Below, one piece after another: positions 25,283 through 32,804 of a DNA stretch of 32,811 nucleotides. Both the position numbers and the translations under genes were made by a program. Below the pieces are notes generated by a model. It was not told the DNA's origin. It made no database searches and worked only from the letters and a program-made list of their open reading frames with translations. The DNA is taken from NCBI RefSeq assembly GCF_011806385.1, contig NZ_JAATOX010000036.1, positions 1 through 32,811 on the forward strand, read 5' to 3'. Source of the DNA: Phaeobacter sp. HF9A. GTDB lineage: Bacteria > Pseudomonadota > Alphaproteobacteria > Rhodobacterales > Rhodobacteraceae. Within the stretch, counting starts at the first letter, position 1; each line of letters starts with the position of its first letter.

Positions 25283-26948
25283 AAGCAAGAAGTTCCGCCA
25301 GACACAGAGGCAAGTCCTCCTCGCCTTCGCGATCCACAACCGCCAAGGCCATAGCCAGCGCCACGATCCCATCAATGCGCCCGCTTGATTTGCCCTTGTC
25401 CAGCTTCCTGTTGCCTGCTGGGTCCATCTCCACCACCGCATTGGCCGCGCAATAGGTCAGCACCGGATTGGCCGCGTGGCGCAGGCGCGCCTCGGCCACC
25501 GCACGCTCCAACCGGTCAACCGCAGGGGCCATATCGCGGAAACCCTGCCCGAAGGGTTCCAGCGGCGGTTCCGCCCCCATCTTGCCAAGCTCACGTTTCA
25601 GATCTTCGATGCGCCAGCGGTCATATGCGATCATCTGCACATCATAGGTCAGGCAGGCATCGGCAATCGCCTCGGCCACAAAGGAAGGATCGACCACCGG
25701 GCCGGGAATGAGGGTCAAAAAGCCCTGACGCGCCCAGAGGTCATAGGGCACCCGGTCCTGCTCTGACTTTTCGCGAATGCCCTGCTCTGGCAGGAAGAAC
25801 CGGGGCAGCAGATCAAAGCCGCCGGCCTCATCGGGAAAGACCAGGACAAAGGCGGTCAGGTCGCGGGATTGCGACAGATCCAGCCCGCCCCAACATTGCC
25901 GCCCATCCAGCGCCTTGAAGTCCACCGCCCCCGCGTTGGCGTCCCATTCCGCTTTGGCGAGGAACCGCACGTGAGCGTCCACCCGCTGGTTCAGGATCAG
26001 GTTGCGAAACGCTTGCTCCTTTGAGGGCATCCGCTGCGCTTGGCCTGCCTGCCGCCTCACATCCTCCAGAGAGCGGAAGTCACCAAGGGCGGGGTTGGCC
26101 TTGTGCCATGTTTCCTCGATCCACGGGTCATCATCCGCCTCGGCCCCGTAGAACGTCATATGAAAGCTGGGATCATCGACCTCGCCCGAATTGACCTTGT
26201 GGCCATAGTCCACCAGCTCAGACATGACCGCGTGGTCATCGGCAGCTTGGGTGCTGATGACGCACAAGAGCGGGTTTGCCCGCGCGCCCATGGCGGTGTC
26301 CAGCGCCTCATAGAGGTCGCGCTTGGGGGCGGTGCCGAGTTCGTCGTAGATGGTGAAGCTGGGGGAGAGGCCCTGTTTGGTGCTGGCGTCGGCAGAGAGG
26401 GCTTGGAAGATCGAGCCTTTGCCCTGGCCGGTCAGAACCTCGATCCGCTTGCTGAACTTGATGACGTTGGCGCGGGCGTCCAGTTCCGGGTGTTCATCTA
26501 GGATGGCAACCATTTCCGCGAAGGTCTTGCCCGCCTGCGCCTTGTCGTTCGCTGCGGCGTAGACCTCGCCCCGGCTTTCGGCCTCTGGCCCCAGAAGGTG
26601 GCACAGCCCCAGACCGGCCACCAGCTGGGTTTTGCCGTTCTTGCGCGCCATGGACAGAACAGCGGTGCGTACCGGGCGCAGACCGTCTGCATCCTCGGCA
26701 TAGATCGCTTCGAGGAACTCGCGCTGCCAATCACGCACCTGGAGCTTGGTTCCGGCGAGGCTGCCCTGCGTGATCGGCAGATCCTCCAGAAAGGCCACAA
26801 CACGCTCGACGCGGCTCAAACCGGGTTGTTCCCACGGCAGAACGGTGCGGAGCGGGGAGACCTCGCTTGCGGCAAAGCCAAAGCTGCCCTGTGGATTGTC
26901 CGCGATTACCGCCAGTTTTGGTTTTGCGCCTTTGCCTCGTTGTCCCAT
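25281..26948 (-). CDS. Phage terminase large subunit
   Basis: The 555-residue packaging motor has an ATPase domain with a Walker A-like ARKNGKT (101-107) and Walker B FTIYDE (D202, E203), followed by an RNase H-like nuclease domain with GGLDLSQSRDLTAF (first metal aspartate D357) and a later IAYDRWRIEDL. The type is the Terminase_1/HK97 group. It would cut and pump DNA into heads built from the island's own capsid genes. The ribosome-binding site is weak (AGGT about 10 bases upstream). It is separated from the head genes by the oppositely oriented regulator-toxin-sRNA block. Confidence 0.95.
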   Translation of the reverse strand: MGQRGKGAKPKLAVIADNPQGSFGFAASEVSPLRTVLPWEQPGLSRVERVVAFLEDLPITQGSLAGTKLQVRDWQREFLEAIYAEDADGLRPVRTAVLSMARKNGKTQLVAGLGLCHLLGPEAESRGEVYAAANDKAQAGKTFAEMVAILDEHPELDARANVIKFSKRIEVLTGQGKGSIFQALSADASTKQGLSPSFTIYDELGTAPKRDLYEALDTAMGARANPLLCVISTQAADDHAVMSELVDYGHKVNSGEVDDPSFHMTFYGAEADDDPWIEETWHKANPALGDFRSLEDVRRQAGQAQRMPSKEQAFRNLILNQRVDAHVRFLAKAEWDANAGAVDFKALDGRQCWGGLDLSQSRDLTAFVLVFPDEAGGFDLLPRFFLPEQGIREKSEQDRVPYDLWARQGFLTLIPGPVVDPSFVAEAIADACLTYDVQMIAYDRWRIEDLKRELGKMGAEPPLEPFGQGFRDMAPAVDRLERAVAEARLRHAANPVLTYCAANAVVEMDPAGNRKLDKGKSSGRIDGIVALAMALAVVDREGEEDLPLCLAELLA

Positions 26949-27015
26949 TTTATCAAACCTAATTAAGTATTTATCTGACTTCCCCCTCGGTTGCGGGGGT
27001 GTTTGTTTCTCGTGA

Positions 27016-27336
27016 TCAGGAGCGCCCCCACCACCCGTCGGCAGGATCTATCGGGTTGCCGTTCGCGTCACATCCTTTGAAGCGGCGTCCGGTTGCGTTG
27101 CCTTTGGTGCGATCAAAGCCGGAGGTTTTCTCGTTGTGGCAGCGTTCGCACAGAGACATGAGGCCGGACAGTTCGGGGAATGGATCACCGCCTTGGCTGA
27201 TGGGCTTGATGTGATCGACGGTTGTGGCTTCGACCACTTGGCCACGTTGCTGGCAGGCAAAGCACAGCGGGCTTTCATCCAGCTTCACAAGGCGCAGCCG
27301 CTTCCATGTGCTGGTGCAGTAGGGCCATTTATTCAT
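27016..27336 (-). CDS. HNH endonuclease (packaging-associated)
   Basis: The 106-residue protein has a zinc site formed by C25, C28 (CFAC) and C63, C66 (CERC) around the HNH motif: DH at 41-42 (TTVDHIKPISQGGDPFPELSGLMSLCERCHNEKT) and H67-N68. Small HNH proteins next to terminase genes cooperate with terminase in cos-type DNA cutting in HK97-like phages. The start overlaps the end of a 22-codon frame. Terminase follows after 67 bases, in which a GC-rich hairpin (about 26976-26993) occurs. Confidence 0.92.
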   Translation of the reverse strand: MNKWPYCTSTWKRLRLVKLDESPLCFACQQRGQVVEATTVDHIKPISQGGDPFPELSGLMSLCERCHNEKTSGFDRTKGNATGRRFKGCDANGNPIDPADGWWGRS

Positions 27337-27397
27337 CGCTCTGCCCGTCCCGCATTGCCTTGATGATGTCGCTCAGTTTTTTCCAGTTATCGTTCAT
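27329..27397 (-). CDS. Possible 22-aa leader peptide upstream of HNH
   Basis: ATG at 27397 opens a 22-codon frame (MNDNWKKLSDIIKAMRDGQSDE) with a purine-rich AGAGAGAG about 5 bases upstream. The stop lies 8 bases inside the HNH gene, so translation could be coupled. The short, charged, helix-like product and the overlap are the only evidence. Confidence 0.35.
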   Translation of the reverse strand: MNDNWKKLSDIIKAMRDGQSDE

Positions 27398-27743
27398 TGC
27401 TGCTCTCTCTATATTCTCTAACGTTGCACCAAGTCCCTACTGCTCAATGGTGAGACCCGGAGCAGAAGGCATAGGGCGACCAGCCCCGGCCAAGCTGGCC
27501 GAGCTGGTCCCTAGCCTTCAGCGTGAAGATCCTGCTCAACGGAGCCGACCCATCGCTTTCAGGCGCCTCCAGTCCCGACGATCCATGCCGGAGGCTCAGT
27601 CGCTACTTGCGGCGCTTGGATTGACGCCGGGGGACGCGCTTCGACCTTTCGGGCTGCGCTTTGGCCTGTGTCCCCACCCCGTGGTGTGCCAAGTGTTTCG
27701 GTGCGTGCCACCGTCTGAACCGTCCACGCATCGACAGCGCCAA
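27398..27743 (-). pseudogene. Gene-free stretch, perhaps a decayed small terminase
   Basis: No intact gene with a start signal is seen in these 346 bases, at the place where a small terminase gene is usual. One minus-strand frame is open from the preceding gene to 27559 and contains ATEPPAWIV; a second frame immediately continues with DWRRLKAMGRL. A PP-W / W-RL series is seen in P27-type small terminases, so a frameshifted remnant is possible. The plus strand has an open frame too, but without a start site and not recognisable. Low certainty. Confidence 0.25.
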
Positions 27744-27974
27744 TCAGGCGGCGCTGGAGCCTTCTTTCTCGATCTCGATTACATCTTGGGCGTCTTCATC
27801 GAAGAGGCTGGCCACCATGCCTTGCATGGCGTCCAACTGCTTCTGTGTCGGGTTCCAGTTCTTCCACCGGGCGCGGCGGGCCATATTGGCGGCAAACTGG
27901 CGTTCCCATGCGCTCCCGGCGGTGCGGGACAGCCGGGGCATGTAGAAAAGGAGGTGTTCGAGGGTGCGCTGCAT
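27744..27974 (-). CDS. Hypothetical island protein (76 aa)
   Basis: The product MQRTLEHLLFYMPRLSRTAGSAWERQFAANMARRARWKNWNPTQKQLDAMQGMVASLFDEDAQDVIEIEKEGSSAA is a small basic-then-acidic protein. The segment WNPTQKQLDAMQGMV resembles a helix-turn-helix-like pattern seen in many Rhodobacterales phage proteins of this size. Its ATG overlaps the previous stop (TGATG), showing coupling. Function is unknown; a packaging-related or small-terminase-like role is conceivable because it lies upstream of HNH and terminase. Confidence 0.7.
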   Translation of the reverse strand: MQRTLEHLLFYMPRLSRTAGSAWERQFAANMARRARWKNWNPTQKQLDAMQGMVASLFDEDAQDVIEIEKEGSSAA

Positions 27975-28207
27975 CACTGCGCCCCATCCCGGCTCCTGCC
28001 GAACAGGGCCAGAGAGGCGACGTCATGCGCGTCGTCTGCATCCATGCTGATCAGGGCGGCATAAGCCAAACCGGCGCGCTCTGCTTTGGTCAGGCGCACG
28101 GTGAGAATGACCGATAGATCCACCCATGCCTTGGGCGTTGCGAGCGTCAGCGCATAGCCAAGGCAGCGCGCTACTCGTTTGTGCCCGTCTTTGGCAAAAC
28201 GGGACAT
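27974..28207 (-). CDS. Hypothetical island protein, N-terminally cut by attR (77 aa as integrated)
   Basis: From the ATG at 28207 the product is MSRFAKDGHKRVARCLGYALTLATPKAWVDLSVILTVRLTKAERAGLAYAALISMDADDAHDVASLALFGRSRDGAQ. The middle part (ATPKAWVDLSVIL..RLTKAERAGLAYAAL) is of a type common in Rhodobacterales phages, with no known role. No ribosome-binding site precedes 28207. The frame stays open upstream through attR to a TAA on the host side, with no ATG, GTG or TTG in frame. In the excised circle the frame gains an ATG (complement of 18746-18748) with AAGGAG 7 bases before it, giving 127 residues starting MVRSGEPCRTLSSLSGQDVS. Confidence 0.75.
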   Translation of the reverse strand: MSRFAKDGHKRVARCLGYALTLATPKAWVDLSVILTVRLTKAERAGLAYAALISMDADDAHDVASLALFGRSRDGAQ

Positions 28208-28329
28208 TGCGGAGCCAGCGACGCGAGGCTTGTTTGCGTTCGCCAGACGCGAGAATTCTTGTTTGTTTTCAGTGGGCTGATTTTCCCGGTTCGTCAGGCT
28301 AACATCTTGACCGGAAAGACTGGATAGCG

Positions 28330-28349
28330 TCCTGCACGGCTCACCACTC
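28330..28349 (+). repeat. attR core, 20-bp direct repeat
   Basis: Identical to 18721-18740. It is not preceded by the rest of a tRNA, as expected for the distal end of an element inserted into a tRNA 3' end. The host-side flank CTTTTCAATGGGTTAGCG resembles the element-side flank of attL (CCTTTCAAGGGGTTAGGCG, from 18759), suggesting that element and target share imperfect homology beyond the core. Confidence 0.88.
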
Positions 28350-28914
28350 TTTTCAATGGGTTAGCGAAATCGCAGCTTCCCATTTTTTGCTTCCAGCAAC
28401 CACCTAGCTACCACCTTGCATGAAAAAGTGTGGTGCCCTGTGGTATTTCGCGTTTTGAGCAGCAGGTGAATTAGGCGGCTTTATCATGGGCTTGTCAGGT
28501 TCTTGAGTGCGTGGAGGCCGTGCAGGGCTCGTCGTTTCCCGCCGATCATCAAGCGACAGCACTAAGGCGCCCAACGTCATATTCAAACGCCATCATTCAG
28601 TCGAGGCGTGTTCGTTTGCAAATTGGCCACCAGTTGATTAGAGCCATAGGTTCATGACTGCAGCCAGCCCAAATGAGACATTCGTTCTGCGCCTGCATCA
28701 GATGGCCCTACCTTCTGGCCCTGCGCGGGACGCAGTTGTTCGCTGCAAATGACAAATTATCGGCATAGCGGCCAAGCGGACCTTCCCAACCTGACCGAGA
28801 AAGACAATACACCGACTGAACTGTTGGAAGCCCTATGGACCTTTTAGCCTGCATCTTGTGTAGTGCGCTCAGCCCTAGCGTGCCGACGCTACGAATATCA
28901 TTTGAGGTGACAGT
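28350..28914. other. Gene-free stretch between attR and the TerY-P triad
   Basis: No gene is supported here. A 58-codon minus-strand frame (28404-28580) is Pro-rich, has no ribosome-binding site and is unlikely. The composition is more AT-rich than the left half of the window. A 9-bp inverted copy of part of the att core (CCGTGCAGG, 28518-28526) is present but may be chance. The promoter of the triad probably lies in the last 150 bases. Confidence 0.55.
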
Positions 28915-29592
28915 ATGGACGAATTCGAACAAGAGCCATTTGTAGACGCTGTGTTACAGGAGAACCCTGAACCAAGGTGCCCCGTGCTTTTATTGTTGGA
29001 CACTTCCTATTCAATGAGCGGCGCTCCAATTTCAGAATTGAACGAAGGCTTGGCAACGCTTCGCGAAGAACTATTGTCGGACTCATTGGCTGCAAAGCGT
29101 GTCGAATTGGCGATGGTGACTTTCGGACCAGTAGAGACCCGCAATGAGTTCGCGACAGTCGATAACTTCTATCCCGAGACTTTGGAAGTTGGCGGAGCTA
29201 CCCCAATGGGTGAGGCAATTCTGTCCGGCTTGGAAATGCTTCGCGCAAGAAAAGACCACATTCGTTCGAATGGCCTCAAGATCTTCCGCCCTTGGGTCTT
29301 TCTGATTACCGACGGCGCGCCAACAGATAGCTGGAACGAAGCAAAACGCAGCGTTCACGAAGGTGAAGAGCGCAAAGAGTTTATGTTCTACGCCGTGGGG
29401 GTGGAACAGGCGGACATGGGCGTACTTGGGCAGATTGCTACTCGCCAGCCCCTTAAGCTAAAAGGGCTGGCCTTCAAGGAACTGTTTCAATGGCTATCCA
29501 GTTCGCTTAGCGCCGTTTCCCAATCAAACCCCGGCGATACCGTTCCGCTTACTAACCCCACCGCTCCCGATGGCTGGGCTGTAGCGGAATAG
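28915..29592 (+). CDS. vWA-domain protein, TerY/YegL-like
   Basis: The 225-residue protein is essentially one von Willebrand A domain. The metal site (MIDAS) is intact: D29-x-S31-x-S33 ([12 protein letters not shown]), T96 (GGATPMGE) and D133 ([10 protein letters not shown]). GAGGTGA lies 5 bases before the ATG. It is followed after 4 bases by a PP2C gene and then a kinase, the order of the TerY-P triad and of E. coli yegL-yegK-yegI. In that family the vWA protein is thought to be a regulatory or assembly partner controlled by the kinase and phosphatase. Base composition is lower in GC than the core genes. Confidence 0.9.
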   Translation: MDEFEQEPFVDAVLQENPEPRCPVLLLLDTSYSMSGAPISELNEGLATLREELLSDSLAAKRVELAMVTFGPVETRNEFATVDNFYPETLEVGGATPMGEAILSGLEMLRARKDHIRSNGLKIFRPWVFLITDGAPTDSWNEAKRSVHEGEERKEFMFYAVGVEQADMGVLGQIATRQPLKLKGLAFKELFQWLSSSLSAVSQSNPGDTVPLTNPTAPDGWAVAE

Positions 29593-29596
29593 TATT

Positions 29597-30343
29597 ATGG
29601 CGTGGCGGTGGGCGGCTGCGTCCGAGATTGGCACATCTCACATTCGGAATGGTGTACGGCTTCAAGATGCCTACGCCGTTTCGATGGTCAGAGATGATTG
29701 CATTTTCGCTATCGTTTCTGATGGTGCGGGAAGTGCTGAATTCAGTTCTTTTGGGGCATGGCTTGTATGCCGGTCACTAACTGTTCGTTTCCGAGATTGG
29801 TTGCGCGAAAATCCGGATTTGCCGAATGATGAAATTATAGTCGAATGGATTGATGAAATTCGAGACCGCATTGCGGCTACTGCTGACCGACGCAAAACCA
29901 CTTCCCGCCAATTTGCGGCTACACTGGCGGCAGTCGTTTCGACACCCGACGAAACGCTTACTTTGCACATAGGAGATAGCGCAGTTGTCGGTCGCCGTAA
30001 TGAAGAATGGGACGTTCTTTGCTGGCCCGAAAATGGCGAATACGCCTCAACAACATTCTTTGTGACCGATGATCCAGAACCTCGCTTCAACATCGCGCGC
30101 TACACGCGCGAGCATGACGCATTCGCCTTGTTCTCAGATGGTGTTGGCGATCTGGCGTTATCCCATTCTAAACAGACTGCATCCCCTCAGTTCTTCACGC
30201 CAATGCTACGCCCCGTGGACAACGCGCAAAGCGTTGGGCGGTTGCCTGAGTTGTCAGCTAAGCTGCGCAGATATCTTGCCAGTCCTGCGATTTGTGAAAG
30301 AACGGATGATGACAAGACGCTCATCCTTATTTCTGGGGGCTGA
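29597..30343 (+). CDS. PP2C-type protein phosphatase, YegK-like
   Basis: The 248-residue phosphatase has the PP2C metal-binding aspartates in order: D24 (RLQDAY), D42 (VSDGAGSA), D127 (HIGDSAVV), D181 (LFSDGVGDL) and the terminal RTDDDKTLILI. It lacks a membrane segment, so it is cytoplasmic. It should reverse phosphorylation by the downstream kinase. Only 4 bases separate it from the vWA gene and 2 from the kinase, so the three are one operon. Confidence 0.9.
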   Translation: MAWRWAAASEIGTSHIRNGVRLQDAYAVSMVRDDCIFAIVSDGAGSAEFSSFGAWLVCRSLTVRFRDWLRENPDLPNDEIIVEWIDEIRDRIAATADRRKTTSRQFAATLAAVVSTPDETLTLHIGDSAVVGRRNEEWDVLCWPENGEYASTTFFVTDDPEPRFNIARYTREHDAFALFSDGVGDLALSHSKQTASPQFFTPMLRPVDNAQSVGRLPELSAKLRRYLASPAICERTDDDKTLILISGG

Positions 30344-30345
30344 AC

Positions 30346-32496
30346 GTGCAGGATATCGTCATCGGTAAGGACCTAGTTTCCGTTGCGGAGCTGATTGGCA
30401 AGGGTGGCGAAGGTGAAGTCTATGCAATCAAGGGGCGCTCTGGGCAGGCTGTAAAAATCTACAACGCCAACTTGCGTTCAAAACGGGAAGACAAAGTGCG
30501 CGCGATGGTAGGCGAAGGTCTTGCCGTCAAGACTGAACTTATTGCCTATCCCGGTGAAGTAGTAACTGACCGAGATGGTAACTTCCTTGGGTTCGTCATG
30601 CGGCTTGTGTCGGGCTATCGCCCTCTGCATGAGCTTTACAGCCCCAAGTCGCGGATGCGCCATTTTCCCAAGGCAGACTACCGTTTTTTGATCCATGCCG
30701 CTCTGAATGTCGCGCGTGCCGTTGGGAAGGTCCACCAGACGGGATGTGTTATCGGTGATTTGAACCATTCGGGTATCCTTGTCGCGCCAGACGCAACCGT
30801 TGCTTTGATTGATGCAGACAGCTTTCAGTTCCGCCTTAACGGCACGTCCTACCCTTGCGTTGTAGGGGTGCCAGATTTCACGCCGCCTGAGCTTCACGGC
30901 AAAAACCTCGCGACAGTAGAACGCACGATTGCTCATGATAATTTTGGCTTAGCCGTCGCAATCTTCCATTTGCTCTTCATGGGCAAGCACCCATACGCCG
31001 GAATTCGAAAAGGCCCGGAAACCTTAATGGGTGAAGATATTGCACAAAACCGGTTCGCATATTCCTTGCAACGAAGGGAACAAACGCAATCCAAGCCACC
31101 ACCCGGTGCACTGAAACTAGACCAGTTTCCAGACATTATGTCCAAGACGTTTGAAGCGGCTTTCGGACTAACGCTGGGCACGCGTCCAAGCGCACTTGAT
31201 TGGATACATGCTTTGTCGAAGCTGGAAAACTCGCTTAGCCATTGTGCGAAGGTCAAGACGCACTACTACCCAAGTGCGGCCAAGGGCTGCGTCTGGTGCG
31301 AGCTGTCGGCTAAGAGCGGCCTGGATATGTTCCCGGACCTGTCGGCGGTTACCCCCAATATCCCGACCGATGCGCAGGGCACAGAACAAGCCATTCGCGA
31401 GATTTTGGCGTTCCGCTTTCCGGCAGTTGGTGACTTGCTTCCAACGGTCACGGTTCGCGGTGCCAGTTCGCTGCTGAGACAAGCCAACAGCGGTAAGCGT
31501 GGGCGCGCCCTTTTGGGCTTGCTCATGATGGGTGGTGCCGTCGCAGGCTTCATCTACGCTGCTCCGGCGTGGTTCATCTGGATTGGCTTGGCATTCTGGG
31601 GTTGGTCTTTCGTTGGTGACCGCGAGGTATCGCCCAGCCCATTTGTTCAGGCCTTCAAAGATGCAGATGAACGAGTACAGCGCGAGTTGAATGGGTTTGT
31701 GCAAAGAAACGGTCTGACAGAGGTTGTAAAAGTTCGCGGCGATCTGGATGCAACTATTGCAGCCTACAAGGGCCATGACGATGCGCTTGCCCGCGAGGTG
31801 ATGATACTCAAATCTAACCGGGAGTCGCGTCAGCGACAGGCTTATCTTGATCGCTTCTCAGTACGCCGCGCAAACATTTCGGGGATAGGACCGGCAAAGA
31901 CCGCAACGTTGATTTCTTTCGGCATCGAAACTGCAGCCGATGTGAACCGTTCTGCCGTGATGCAGGTCCCCGGCTTTGGCGAAGTGATGACCGGAAAGCT
32001 GGTAGCTTGGCGGCGTCGGCACGAGTCCCGGTTCAAATATGATAGAACTCCCAACTCTCAGGACGTTGCCGATGAAAGGGCATTGCGTGGACGCTTTGCG
32101 GCTGAGAAAGCCAAACTGGAATCCACGATCCGTAATGGGTTGGGCACCTTGCGAAACGCGCGTGCGAAACTCGACTCATTGCCTGCCCGCGCGAAGAACG
32201 ACCGAGCGCTTTCAGATGCCCTCGCGACGCGTGCAGAAGCCGAAAGGGACTTGAAGGAATTGGGTGCATCGATTCCGGCCTCTACCGTTGCCTTGACGGT
32301 AGCGCCGCCACCGCAACCGTCACCACAATCGCCCAGAGCTCCAAGCCTCTCGACGCCACCTCCACCGCGAAGGACGAGTGCGGCTGGCACTCCAAGGTGC
32401 CCAAAGTGTGGGTCAGCGATGCGGCGGCGTTCAGGGCGGTATGGTCAATTCTGGGGTTGTTCAAGATATCCAAAATGCCGCGGAACTCGAAACTAA
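30346..32496 (+). CDS. Protein kinase with helix-hairpin-helix and C4 zinc ribbon, YegI-like
   Basis: The 716-residue protein starts at a GTG preceded by GGGGG. The kinase domain has a glycine loop IGKGGEGEVY (17-26), K37 (AVKIY), a catalytic loop IGDLNHSGILV (D138) and LIDADSF (156-160) in place of DFG. A C-x5-H...CVWC zinc-like site (C300, H306, C315, C318) follows, then a hydrophobic hairpin (about 388-422), a charged helical part, a DNA-binding-type helix-hairpin-helix (ISGIGPAKTATLISFGIETAADV, 511-533, with VPGFGEVMTGKLVAW), a second coiled segment, a Pro-rich linker and a terminal topoisomerase-type zinc ribbon (C685, C688, C705, C711). The kinase-HhH architecture matches YegI and the TerY-P kinase. 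Confidence 0.9.
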   Translation: MQDIVIGKDLVSVAELIGKGGEGEVYAIKGRSGQAVKIYNANLRSKREDKVRAMVGEGLAVKTELIAYPGEVVTDRDGNFLGFVMRLVSGYRPLHELYSPKSRMRHFPKADYRFLIHAALNVARAVGKVHQTGCVIGDLNHSGILVAPDATVALIDADSFQFRLNGTSYPCVVGVPDFTPPELHGKNLATVERTIAHDNFGLAVAIFHLLFMGKHPYAGIRKGPETLMGEDIAQNRFAYSLQRREQTQSKPPPGALKLDQFPDIMSKTFEAAFGLTLGTRPSALDWIHALSKLENSLSHCAKVKTHYYPSAAKGCVWCELSAKSGLDMFPDLSAVTPNIPTDAQGTEQAIREILAFRFPAVGDLLPTVTVRGASSLLRQANSGKRGRALLGLLMMGGAVAGFIYAAPAWFIWIGLAFWGWSFVGDREVSPSPFVQAFKDADERVQRELNGFVQRNGLTEVVKVRGDLDATIAAYKGHDDALAREVMILKSNRESRQRQAYLDRFSVRRANISGIGPAKTATLISFGIETAADVNRSAVMQVPGFGEVMTGKLVAWRRRHESRFKYDRTPNSQDVADERALRGRFAAEKAKLESTIRNGLGTLRNARAKLDSLPARAKNDRALSDALATRAEAERDLKELGASIPASTVALTVAPPPQPSPQSPRAPSLSTPPPPRRTSAAGTPRCPKCGSAMRRRSGRYGQFWGCSRYPKCRGTRN

Positions 32497-32804
32497 ATGA
32501 TCGGTTTCTGAATGCTCACGGCTTCCCCATGTCGGCGGTTGCGGGCAGCGCGAAGCAAAATGAGCCGTTGATGAGGGCTCGCTAGCTATTTGCGAGGGGA
32601 CACCCGGTGTTATTCGACCTAATAGCAAAACTCCGAAAGAGTTCGCTTACCTTTCGTCTTTCGCCCATGGCGAATGTCGGCAATCCGAGTTGCAGACACA
32701 GCATAGAAGCATTTTGTCGAAGGGCCGGTTGGGCGGTAATCCCCCCCGATCTTAAGGGGATGCGGAAGTAGAATTTTCTCGGCAGGATGAACGAGGAGAT
32801 TCCG
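32497..32804. other. Gene-free stretch with the probable left end of an insertion sequence
   Basis: No gene is seen. From about 32730 the sequence changes to a pattern like the left end and leader of an IS (GGGCGGTAATCCCCCCC, an ATCCCC/GGGGAT hairpin near 32739-32761, then AGTAGAATTTTCTC). The exact terminus cannot be fixed because the partner end lies outside the window. Confidence 0.4.

Larger units (their letters stand above)
18721..28349. mobile_element. Integrated capsid-encoding satellite-like element (9.6 kb) in tRNA-Lys
   Basis: The element lies between two perfect 20-bp repeats, the left one formed by the tRNA-Lys 3' end. It contains a tyrosine integrase, four HK97-type head genes, a large terminase, an HNH nuclease, two DNA-binding regulators, a MazF/PemK-like toxin and small genes, nearly all on the minus strand. 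Tail, lysis, primase and replication genes are absent. Its small size, clean ends and intact genes argue against random prophage decay and fit the plan of capsid-forming phage satellites, which make small heads and borrow tails from a helper. A mini-prophage remnant is the alternative. Confidence 0.75.

Noticed and set aside
27222-28064. Plus-strand open frame of 280 codons across the small island genes
   Set aside because: It runs antisense to HNH and two coupled small genes with TGATG overlaps, and has no ribosome-binding site.
28518-28526. Inverted 9-bp copy of part of the att core (CCGTGCAGG)
   Set aside because: Too short and in the wrong orientation to be a second attachment site without further evidence.
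28404-28586. Pro-rich 60-codon minus-strand frame after attR
   Set aside because: No ribosome-binding site, unlikely composition and no recognisable motif.
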